Shown here: positions 5,465-12,286 of the stretch, piece by piece
How positions within the stretch are numbered: the stretch's first letter is position 1
Layout of the letters: the number at the start of each line of letters is the position of its first letter
Assembly (NCBI GenBank): GCA_002306745.1
Contig: DBSW01000051.1
Span: 1 to 13,124 of the forward strand
DNA: 13,124 nt
Source of the DNA: Dehalococcoidia bacterium UBA1332
GTDB lineage: Bacteria > Chloroflexota > Dehalococcoidia > Lucifugimonadales > Lucifugimonadaceae
Reading direction: 5' to 3'
The notes under the pieces: model-generated
Told to the model about the DNA's origin: nothing
The model's database searches: none
Seen by the model: only the letters and a program-made list of their open reading frames with translations
Translations under genes and position numbers: made by a program

Positions 5465-7419
5465 GCCAAATCCGATTGATTCGCGCTGTTGGGCTGCTGG
5501 CACTTTCTGCCATAGCAGCCGCAATAATCGCAGCGTGTAGTAGTAGCTCTGAGCCTGAGGTGGTGATCCAAACGGTCGTCGTCGAAAAAGAGGTTAAGGG
5601 CGACACAGTTACAGTCGTAGAGACTGTTATTGTGAAAGAAAAAGGCGAGACCATCATTGAGAAGGGTGAGACGGTAATCCAGACAGTTGTAGTGGAAGCT
5701 ACGGCTGCACCGGTCGCTGTTGAAGAATCTTTCTATGGTCTGCCTATGCCTTCGGTTCCTGAGGATGTAGGTGCAGCACCTGCTCCACAGTCAGCAGCCG
5801 GAGAAATAGTCGTACGTGGTGGTCTTGAGCTTCGTGGTTCAGGAGTACCTGGCGATAGTTCAGGTGGAATGTTTACCAACGTGTCAGTTACTGAAAAATT
5901 GTTCATGACTGATGAAGGTGGTAACTCCGTTGGTCAGGTTGCCGAATCTTGGGAATTGGCAGACGATCTGTCTTCGCTATCCATCAAACTGAAGGAAGGC
6001 GTCCAGTTCCATGGCGGTTTCGGTGAGCTAACTGCTGCCGACGTTGCTTGGGCAACAAACATGGGTAACCCTGGTTACAACCCTGAGTCTGCTACAGACG
6101 GTGGTTCAAACTGGGTTAACTTCCTTGGTGATAACGAAGTAGTTGCATCGGAAACCTACACAGTCAAATACACGATCGACAGTTTCGACCCTCGCTGGGC
6201 GACATTCATCCTTGGTCAGTCAGGCCTTGGCTTGAGTATCACAAGCTCGGCAGCTTATAACGAAAAGGGTGAAGACTGGGTCCGTGACAATGTCATTGGA
6301 ACCGGACCTTTCGAGATAGCTAAGTACTCGCGTGATGACGTGTTGGAACTCAATGCGGTTAAAGATCACCACCGAAAGACTCCTGCGATAGACAAGTACA
6401 TCCTCCGGGCTATTCCGGATGATGCGGTTGCAGAAGCAGCATTGCAGACAGGATCTGTTGACATCTCCGATGTAGCGCTCCGAAACATGACTGCATTGCA
6501 GGAAGCTGGATTCACGGTAATCGGTGCAGGAGCTGGTAGCTTCCACTCGATTTCCTTCTCAGGTAACTACTGGGAGCGCACCAACTATAAGACTGGTGAG
6601 GACCTGGGTACGAACTTCACGGTTCGCCACTCTTTGCCGTGGGTTGGTGACCCAGAGCGAGATACTTTTGGTAACCCACCAGAAGGTATGACTAACATGG
6701 AGCGAGCTCGACACGTACGAACCGCTCTTTCACTCGCAATTGACCGAGATTTGATCTCGGAAGTATTGTTTGCTGGTGCTGCATGGCCTAACTACGTTTA
6801 TGGTGCAGACATCAACAACCCGAACTGGCAAGACAAGTGGGCTACGCCTTATGACACTAAGCGTGCTGAGGCTATGCTTGACGAAGCCGGATACCACCGC
6901 GATGAGGATGGAATTCGCTTTGAAATGCCATTCTTCATTCGAATTGGTCGAGGTGACGAAGAAATCGGTACTGCCGTTGCTGGTATGTGGCGAGAGATCG
7001 GCATCGATGTTCAGGACTGGAAAGCTCAGTACCAGACATACAGGCCAAACTTAATCGGTCGAACCGCAACTGCTCCTTGGATTCACTCCGCTGGTGCAGA
7101 GAGCCCGCAGGCTCCGTGGGACTGGCCGGTTATGGGTAACTCAGAGTGCTCACGTGGACGAGGCGGTTTCAACATCGCTATTGAAATCCGAGAGCTCTGT
7201 GAGTTCTACGATGCGATGGTCGCCGAAGGTGACATCGACAAGCGTATCGAGTTGCGAAACGAAAACGTTGAGTTCCTTGCACACTGGATGCCGGTTATCG
7301 GTACAGTTGCACGACCTAACGTTGCGCTAGCTAACCCGAACAAACTTGCTTCGTGGGACATGCCGCTTTCCGTTCGTGAAGCAGCATTGCACCACCCAGA
7401 ATTCATCGTTCTGAAGTAA
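5461..7419 (+). CDS. Solute-binding lipoprotein of an ABC importer (SBP family 5)
   Basis: Extracytoplasmic receptor that would deliver the solute to the DppBC permeases. From the ATG at 5461 (652 aa) a lipoprotein signal ends in the lipobox IAAC with Cys26. Residues 27-85 are a Val/Glu/Thr-rich tail with an exact repeat VIQTVVVE (35-42, 72-79), of the sort common in Chloroflexota binding proteins. The binding domain starts near 115. Family-5 blocks are VAESWELADD (160-169) with KEGVQFHGG (178-186), VIGTGPFEI (278-286), LRAIPDDAVAEAALQTG (315-331), the helix around TALSLAIDRD (421-430) and AEAMLDEAGY (469-478). Codon choice differs from its neighbours (27 of 29 Asn codons are AAC), suggesting high expression. 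It has its own promoter and is followed by a strong terminator. The ligand cannot be predicted; despite the family name it need not be a peptide. Confidence 0.92.
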   Translation: MSQIRLIRAVGLLALSAIAAAIIAACSSSSEPEVVIQTVVVEKEVKGDTVTVVETVIVKEKGETIIEKGETVIQTVVVEATAAPVAVEESFYGLPMPSVPEDVGAAPAPQSAAGEIVVRGGLELRGSGVPGDSSGGMFTNVSVTEKLFMTDEGGNSVGQVAESWELADDLSSLSIKLKEGVQFHGGFGELTAADVAWATNMGNPGYNPESATDGGSNWVNFLGDNEVVASETYTVKYTIDSFDPRWATFILGQSGLGLSITSSAAYNEKGEDWVRDNVIGTGPFEIAKYSRDDVLELNAVKDHHRKTPAIDKYILRAIPDDAVAEAALQTGSVDISDVALRNMTALQEAGFTVIGAGAGSFHSISFSGNYWERTNYKTGEDLGTNFTVRHSLPWVGDPERDTFGNPPEGMTNMERARHVRTALSLAIDRDLISEVLFAGAAWPNYVYGADINNPNWQDKWATPYDTKRAEAMLDEAGYHRDEDGIRFEMPFFIRIGRGDEEIGTAVAGMWREIGIDVQDWKAQYQTYRPNLIGRTATAPWIHSAGAESPQAPWDWPVMGNSECSRGRGGFNIAIEIRELCEFYDAMVAEGDIDKRIELRNENVEFLAHWMPVIGTVARPNVALANPNKLASWDMPLSVREAALHHPEFIVLK

Positions 7420-7443
7420 GCAAACGGTTCGAAAAAACATATC

Positions 7444-7488
7444 GGTGGAGTGCCGAGGGTAGTACACTCTCGGTACTCCACCTTTTTT
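7444..7488 (+). terminator. Strong intrinsic terminator after the binding-protein gene
   Basis: A 14-bp stem (7444-7457 with 7469-7482) has a single G-U pair. It can extend by G-U, G-C and U-A pairs to 17 bp around the five-base loop AGTAC, and it is followed directly by TTTTTT (7483-7488). It begins 24 bp after the binding-protein stop and ends 33 bp before the permease start. No good promoter fits in the remaining space, so the permeases probably depend on partial read-through. Confidence 0.9.
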
Positions 7489-7521
7489 CTGAAATAATTT
7501 GGATCGCAGATTGAGTAATCG

Positions 7522-8466
7522 ATGAAAAACTTCTTGGCTCGACGTCTGATATTTTCTCTTATATCCCTACTTGCAGCGTCGATGGTTGTGTTTGGGCTTG
7601 CACATGCTAAGGAAGACCCAATCAATCTTTTTATACAGCCCGGATACTACATCGCTCCTGAGACACTTGAAGCTCTTAAGGCGAAATGGGGGCTCGATAA
7701 GCCGCTTGCGATTCAGTATCTAACTTGGGCAGGGAATATGTTGCGTGGCGACCTAGGTGATAGTGTTCAGCAACAACGCCCCGTTACAAAAATTGTCGGA
7801 GAAAAATGGGGAGCTACGTTTAATTTAGCTATAGTCGCGTGGGTATTTGGAACCGTCACGGGAATACCAATAGGTATCATATCTGCACTTAAACGAGGAT
7901 CTACCGCTGATTATGTAGTCAGAGCATTCGCGTTAATGGGTCAGTCTCTTCCAGCGTTCTGGATAGGTCTTGTAGGTATTTGGATATTTGCTGTTTACTT
8001 GGGTTGGCTTCCTGTATTTGGAAGAGGTGAGGATCTACCATTTTTCCAGCAGGCAAAGCACTACATTCTTCCAACTCTGGTTCTTGGTTGGGGGCCAATG
8101 GCCGGATATATGAGAATAACCCGTTCAGCGATGCTTGAAGTCCTGGATTCTGAATATGTGACCCTTGCGCGTGCAAAGGGTGTTTCTAACCGGGTCGTGA
8201 TTTGGAAGCATGCCTTAAGGAATGCGTTGATTCAACCAATTACCATCATGACGTTACTGCTTGCTGGTTATCTGGATGGTGCTGTGTTGGTTGAAGTGAT
8301 CTTCGCATGGCCTGGTGTAGGGAGAGTAGCGGTCGAGGCGGTGAATCAGAATGACTTTATGGTTATTACCGGGACAGTTTTCATATTTACGTTCCTGTTC
8401 CTTTTTATGAGTTTAGTCGCAGATCTTCTGTACACAATTGTTGACCCGAGGATTCGATACTCATGA
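7522..8466 (+). CDS. dppB: ABC importer permease, DppB/OppB family
   Basis: Inner-membrane permease forming half of the importer channel. The 314-aa sequence begins with the short MKNFLARRLI lead typical of DppB, then a first helix (about 10-27), an extracytoplasmic region (about 30-95) with the LRGDLGDS block (74-81), and further helices near 100-120, 135-160, 180-198, 237-262 and 280-305. The EAA loop that contacts the ATPases is at about 211-240 (EYVTLARAKG, then KHALRNALIQP). The end VDPRIRY is typical of the family. The ATG at 7522 has only a weak ribosome site (GAG at 7513-7515). The stop overlaps the next start by 4 bp (ATGA), so DppB and DppC are coupled. It lies directly after the terminator that closes the binding-protein gene. 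Confidence 0.94.
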   Translation: MKNFLARRLIFSLISLLAASMVVFGLAHAKEDPINLFIQPGYYIAPETLEALKAKWGLDKPLAIQYLTWAGNMLRGDLGDSVQQQRPVTKIVGEKWGATFNLAIVAWVFGTVTGIPIGIISALKRGSTADYVVRAFALMGQSLPAFWIGLVGIWIFAVYLGWLPVFGRGEDLPFFQQAKHYILPTLVLGWGPMAGYMRITRSAMLEVLDSEYVTLARAKGVSNRVVIWKHALRNALIQPITIMTLLLAGYLDGAVLVEVIFAWPGVGRVAVEAVNQNDFMVITGTVFIFTFLFLFMSLVADLLYTIVDPRIRYS

Positions 8467-9410
8467 CCGAGAGATTAAGTCCTATAGATAACACGGAAAA
8501 TAGCTCAGGATTTTCTCCATTGAGACCAGTTGCCGCAACTTGGCAGTTTATCCGACGCTGGCCGGTAATCCCGGGCGTAGTGATCGTGCTGCTTGTGATT
8601 ATGGCGATATTTGCCCCTTGGATTGCGACACATGACCCAAATGATCAGGACTTGAGGAGCAATTTGGCCAGACCGTTCTGGTACAACGAGTATTACGAGA
8701 CAGATCGGGTTGGTAAGACTATCGAGCAGCGTCACATACTTGGTGCTGACAAATTCGGTAGGGATGTATTTAGCAGGGTCGTTTATGGGACTCGAGTTTC
8801 TTTGAGCGTTGCTGTGGTGGCGATGATCAGTGGCACGATCTTAGGTGCGTGGGCTGGGATTATGACTGGCTTCTATGGTGGACTTTTTGATGAGTTAATG
8901 ACTAGGTTCGTCGATATATGGAATGCTTTACCGTTCTTATTAATTGCTCTAGTTGTCGCTGTCACGGTTGGTCAGGGCATTATTGTCATGATGGTGCTGC
9001 TCATTATGTTGACATGGGTTGGATTTGTTCGGAATATTCGCGCTGAAGTTTTTAGTTTGAAAACCCGAGACTATGTGAATGCGGCTCGGGTGGCAGGCGC
9101 TTCTGATTTGCGGATTATGTACAGACATATTTTGCCTGGTGTAGCGAATCTTTTGATGGTGCTGGCGAGCCTACGTGTCGGTGGTTTGATTATGACCGCA
9201 GCTTCACTGGCCTTCCTTGGAGTCGGAATCCCTACTCGAGTACCATCATGGGGAGCAATGATCAGCGACGGTCGTGATACGCTCGATGAAGCTTGGTGGA
9301 TTTCATTTTTCCCGGGTCTGGGTATTTTCCTGACCGTAATGTCTATGAATTTCCTTGGAGACTGGATTAGAGATCGCACAGATCCGCGTTTGCGCCAGTT
9401 GAGAGACTAA
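8463..9410 (+). CDS. dppC: ABC importer permease, DppC/OppC family
   Basis: Second inner-membrane permease of the importer, 315 aa. It has a polar cytoplasmic N-terminus (1-34) and a first helix at about 36-55, then a periplasmic segment carrying LGADKFGRDVFSR (93-105), a hallmark of DppC. Helices follow near 112-135, 155-183, 228-253 and 280-300. The EAA loop for ATPase contact is at about 203-233 (DYVNAARVAGAS, then RHILPGVANLL), and the C-terminus has GDWIRDRTDPRLR. The segment between HDPND and the GADKFGRD block (about 62-90) is somewhat longer than in minimal DppC proteins. Translation is coupled to DppB. A 50-bp gap with a small hairpin separates it from the amidohydrolase gene, which probably shares its transcript. 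Confidence 0.94.
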   Translation: MTERLSPIDNTENSSGFSPLRPVAATWQFIRRWPVIPGVVIVLLVIMAIFAPWIATHDPNDQDLRSNLARPFWYNEYYETDRVGKTIEQRHILGADKFGRDVFSRVVYGTRVSLSVAVVAMISGTILGAWAGIMTGFYGGLFDELMTRFVDIWNALPFLLIALVVAVTVGQGIIVMMVLLIMLTWVGFVRNIRAEVFSLKTRDYVNAARVAGASDLRIMYRHILPGVANLLMVLASLRVGGLIMTAASLAFLGVGIPTRVPSWGAMISDGRDTLDEAWWISFFPGLGIFLTVMSMNFLGDWIRDRTDPRLRQLRD

Positions 9411-9414
9411 CAAG

Positions 9415-9435
9415 ATCTGAATCGTTTCTTCAGAT
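9415..9435 (+). repeat. Small hairpin between dppC and the amidohydrolase gene
   Basis: ATCTGAA (9415-9421) and TTCAGAT (9429-9435) are exact reverse complements around a seven-base loop, and a G-U and an A-U pair extend the stem. No T-run follows, so it is not a convincing terminator. It lies between the dppC stop and the ribosome site of the next gene and could affect mRNA processing or stability. Confidence 0.35.
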
Positions 9436-9460
9436 TTACGAAATGTGAGGAATATCTCAA

Positions 9461-10630
9461 ATGCCCAGTTACGATTTGTTGATTAAGAATGGTCATGTTA
9501 TCGATGCAGCTAATGGTATCGATGCAGTGATGGACTTAGGGATCGCTGGACGGGTTGTTGCCGGTGTCGCTAAGGATATTCCAGAGTCTAACGGGCGTCG
9601 GATAATTGATGCATCTGGTATGTACGTAACACCTGGTCTTATAGACATGCACGCGCACTGCACAGGTTTTGCCGGAGCGATGTTTCCTGAAGAGATGTGC
9701 TTTCCGTATGGTGTGACAACGATGGTTGATTGCGGTGGCTCAGGATGGCGCACATTCGATCAGTTCAACAAGGATGTTGTGAACAAATCTCAGGTGCGAG
9801 TGTTTGCACTTTTGAATATTGTTGGACAGGGTATGCAAGGTGATGTTGAGCAGGACATCAACGATATGGATCCAGAATTGACCGCTGAAAAAATTCGCCA
9901 GCGTTCGGATGTTTTAGTTGGTGTTAAAGTGGCCCACTTTTCTGGTACGGGTTGGGAGTCGATAGACAGAGGTGTTGAGGCAGCGCGGCTTTCTGGGACA
10001 TTCGTCCTTGTTGACCAAAACGCAAAGCCAACGCGTACGTTTGCGGATATGCTAGATCGGTTGCGCCCTGGCGATGGCACGACTCACTGCTTTGGCTATG
10101 GTAAGCCAATGATTGGGAATGATGGAAAGGTGAAGGAGTATTACATTGAAGCGCGTAAACGAGGCATAAAATTTGATGTAGGCCACGGTAACAACAGCTT
10201 TTCATTTTCGATGGCCCAACCGGCTCTCGATCAGGGATTCCCACCAGATACGATTTCTACAGACATGCACCGAATGAGTTTGCATACTTCACGAGCTACT
10301 ATGACCGAGGTTATGAGTAAGTTTTTGGCGATGGGCATGCCAATGGCTGAAGTGGTTGCCCGGTCGACTTGGGAGGCTGCTAAATGGATTAATCACACCG
10401 AGATTGGAACACTCACTCCTGGTGCTTCTGCTGATGTGACGATTTTGGAGTATCAAGATCGACCTGCGGGTCTTTCTGATTCAGGTCCCACCGGGTATCG
10501 GATCATGCAGGCAGGCGGTCGTCTCGTCAATCAATTGACGATTAAGGACGGTGTGGTTCGTTTTGACTATGATGGTCTATCTAAGGATGACTGGTCAGAA
10601 ACGCCTTCTACGGATTTAGATCTTCCGTAG
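9461..10630 (+). CDS. Amidohydrolase/deacetylase of the EF_0837/Atu3266 type
   Basis: Predicted cytoplasmic metal hydrolase of the amidohydrolase superfamily (dihydroorotase-like branch, EF_0837/Atu3266 group, where characterised members remove acyl groups from esters or amides). The 389-aa protein has a small beta domain (1-55 plus the C-terminus), then PGLIDMHAH with the metal pair His64 and His66, Lys156 in GVKV as the expected carboxylated bridge, His209 in THCF, VGHGNNSFSF (240-249) and STDMH with catalytic Asp268. At the position where relatives usually have a ligand His after the next strand, this one reads VLVDQ, with Asp185. The ATG has GAGGA (9447-9451) nine bases upstream. It follows the permeases and probably belongs to their operon. 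It may remove an acyl or amide group from the imported solute; the substrate is unknown. Confidence 0.85.
   Translation: MPSYDLLIKNGHVIDAANGIDAVMDLGIAGRVVAGVAKDIPESNGRRIIDASGMYVTPGLIDMHAHCTGFAGAMFPEEMCFPYGVTTMVDCGGSGWRTFDQFNKDVVNKSQVRVFALLNIVGQGMQGDVEQDINDMDPELTAEKIRQRSDVLVGVKVAHFSGTGWESIDRGVEAARLSGTFVLVDQNAKPTRTFADMLDRLRPGDGTTHCFGYGKPMIGNDGKVKEYYIEARKRGIKFDVGHGNNSFSFSMAQPALDQGFPPDTISTDMHRMSLHTSRATMTEVMSKFLAMGMPMAEVVARSTWEAAKWINHTEIGTLTPGASADVTILEYQDRPAGLSDSGPTGYRIMQAGGRLVNQLTIKDGVVRFDYDGLSKDDWSETPSTDLDLP
10608..10630 (+). repeat. 7-bp inverted repeat ending at the amidohydrolase stop
   Basis: CTACGGA (10608-10614) and TCCGTAG (10624-10630) are exact reverse complements around a nine-base loop, and the right arm contains the TAG stop. 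The following bases (TATTATTCATC) are not a T-run. It may mark the 3' end of the transcript in the 57-bp convergent gap, where I see no better terminator. Confidence 0.3.
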
Positions 10631-10687
10631 TATTATTCATCTGATATCACGCCATTTATTCTTGTGAAAAATGATTGGGCTCTCGGG

Positions 10688-12211
10688 CTAACGCATGCCT
10701 GTTATGTGACCGACACCAGGGTATACGTCTGGGATGAGCGCTGTATCTCCAGTTTCGATCTGCCAGTTTCGTATTTTTTTGGCTAATTCCACTACCTTTA
10801 CTGAGTGAGCCGGATCGTTATAAAGATTGGTATGTTCGTATGGGTCGTTTTTAAGATCGTAGAGTTCGCTTTGGTCGCCCACTGAGAGGTTTAACTTCCA
10901 TCCATCTCCAGTAACGATGCATCGATGTGGGATTTCTCGCATACGTTCGAGTTCGCTAAGTGGGAATCGCTGGTCGACACTTCGCCCGTTCCAGTCCAAG
11001 AAGATATCGTTGTCTTCTAGTGTTTCACCTTTTTTAATTCGGCCTGCTTTGGACTCTCCTTGTAGATGTTTAGGTATGTCTATATTCATAAGGTCGAGCA
11101 ATGTAGGGATTGTATCTATGTGCGAGTATCGGCCTGTTACGTCCCGGCTGCCGAGCCACGGTACACGTATTAGGCATGGAACTTTTACCGATTGTTCGTA
11201 CATGACTATCTTGTGAAAAAAGTTGTGGTCTCCCATCTGATCTCCGTGTTCAGAGGTGAAAACCACTATAGTTTCTTCACTGATTCCCGCTTTTTCGATT
11301 GCATCCAATATTTGTCCAACTGCCTTGTCCATGAGTGTTACGAGACCGTAGTACTTTGCTTGAACCTTTCGAAATTCTTTCTCGGAATTAGTCAGTGGTC
11401 CGTTAAATTCATCATCGGTTTCAAGTATTGATGTCTCCTGATCCTGGTTAATAACTAATCTCTTTTTAGCTTGCTCATCCGCCATAAGGGTGGACATTCT
11501 TGAAGCGTTATCTGGAGGATCTACTCTGAAAACCGGAGTTTGTGGAATATCATCAGGTTCATAAAGATCGTCAAATGGTCCCGTGTATGGAGGATGTGGC
11601 TCAAAGAAATTGACACATATAGCGAACGGGTTTGCTTTATTGTGATCTATAAATTCGCTGACTTTGCGACCTAGATATGCGGCCTTGGTATGTTCCTCGG
11701 GTAACTGGGCGGCAAAGGATCTTGAGAAAACCATTTTACCGCTGGATTCCTTATCAGGCTTGTACCCTTGAGATATCAGATACTGATGGTAATCACTCAG
11801 GATTTCATTATTATCTTCTTTGGTCGACCAGACCCTGTATTGATCTTCGATGGAGTGCCACTCGTCCCATCCTTTGCGTTTAATCACTTCGTCACCGAGA
11901 TGCCATTTTCCGTAGTACGCGGTGTGATACTCCTCAGGGAAAAACTCTGCAAAGGTCTGGACCTCTTCTGGAAGCGGAATGTTGTTTTTTGTACAACCGT
12001 TTGTGTGTGGCCAAAGTCCCGTCATTAAGGTTGATCGAGAAGGAGTGCAAATAGGTGCGCTTACGTATGCGTTTTCAAAGACTAAGCTCTGGTCAGCAAG
12101 CCGATTTAGGTTTGGAGTTTCGATCCAGTCGTTGCCATAAGCTGCCATAGTGTCGGCGCGTTGCTGGTCGGTAAAGATATAAACGAGGTTAGGTTTATTG
12201 GGTTTATGCAT
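10688..12211 (-). CDS. Type I (formylglycine) sulfatase, cytoplasmic type
   Basis: Predicted sulfuric-ester hydrolase of the alkaline-phosphatase fold. From the ATG whose complement is at 12209-12211 the protein is 507 aa. It starts a few residues before NLVYIFTDQQRAD, with metal ligand Asp15. The activation motif C-T-P-S-R (Cys55 to Arg59) is the substrate of formylglycine-generating enzyme. Other active-site blocks are YYGKWHLG (Lys102, His104), EPHPPYTG (His206), SEHGDQMGDH (321-322, with Glu where many sulfatases have Asp) and HKIVMYEQSVKVP (Lys334). The C-terminal block ELYDLKNDPYEHTNL is typical of the family. No signal peptide is seen, so it should act on an imported substrate. A 52-codon upstream extension to 12367 is open but overlaps the reductase gene and does not look like sulfatase. 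It converges with the amidohydrolase and diverges from the reductase. A phosphonate monoester hydrolase role is possible. Confidence 0.9.
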   Translation of the reverse strand: MHKPNKPNLVYIFTDQQRADTMAAYGNDWIETPNLNRLADQSLVFENAYVSAPICTPSRSTLMTGLWPHTNGCTKNNIPLPEEVQTFAEFFPEEYHTAYYGKWHLGDEVIKRKGWDEWHSIEDQYRVWSTKEDNNEILSDYHQYLISQGYKPDKESSGKMVFSRSFAAQLPEEHTKAAYLGRKVSEFIDHNKANPFAICVNFFEPHPPYTGPFDDLYEPDDIPQTPVFRVDPPDNASRMSTLMADEQAKKRLVINQDQETSILETDDEFNGPLTNSEKEFRKVQAKYYGLVTLMDKAVGQILDAIEKAGISEETIVVFTSEHGDQMGDHNFFHKIVMYEQSVKVPCLIRVPWLGSRDVTGRYSHIDTIPTLLDLMNIDIPKHLQGESKAGRIKKGETLEDNDIFLDWNGRSVDQRFPLSELERMREIPHRCIVTGDGWKLNLSVGDQSELYDLKNDPYEHTNLYNDPAHSVKVVELAKKIRNWQIETGDTALIPDVYPGVGHITGMR

Positions 12212-12256
12212 TTGAAATTGTGGTGAATTTACTAAATGAACGGTAATGATTGGGTC

Positions 12257-12262
12257 TATAAT
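12257..12262 (+). promoter_or_regulatory. -10 box for the reductase gene
   Basis: A perfect TATAAT lies on the + strand in the divergent gap, with no convincing -35 at the usual distance. Transcription would begin near 12269, seven bases before the ATG at 12276 or 37 bases before the TTG at 12306. It overlaps the sulfatase -10 box on the other strand. Confidence 0.4.
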
Positions 12263-12286
12263 CCACCTTTGAAATATGCATCTCAA
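12258..12286 (-). promoter_or_regulatory. Sulfatase promoter
   Basis: Read on the - strand, TTGAGA (12286-12281, five of six matches to the -35 consensus) is followed after 17 bases by GATTAT (12263-12258, four of six matches to the -10). Transcription would start near 12251, about 40 nt before the ATG. The -35 box lies inside the region between the two candidate reductase starts. Confidence 0.5.

Noticed and set aside
7206..7625. 139-codon open frame on the - strand
   Set aside because: It runs antisense across the end of the binding-protein gene, the terminator and the start of dppB, and has no recognisable domain.
9790..10244. Two overlapping - strand open frames inside the amidohydrolase
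   Set aside because: They are antisense to conserved amidohydrolase motifs and have no protein-like signature.
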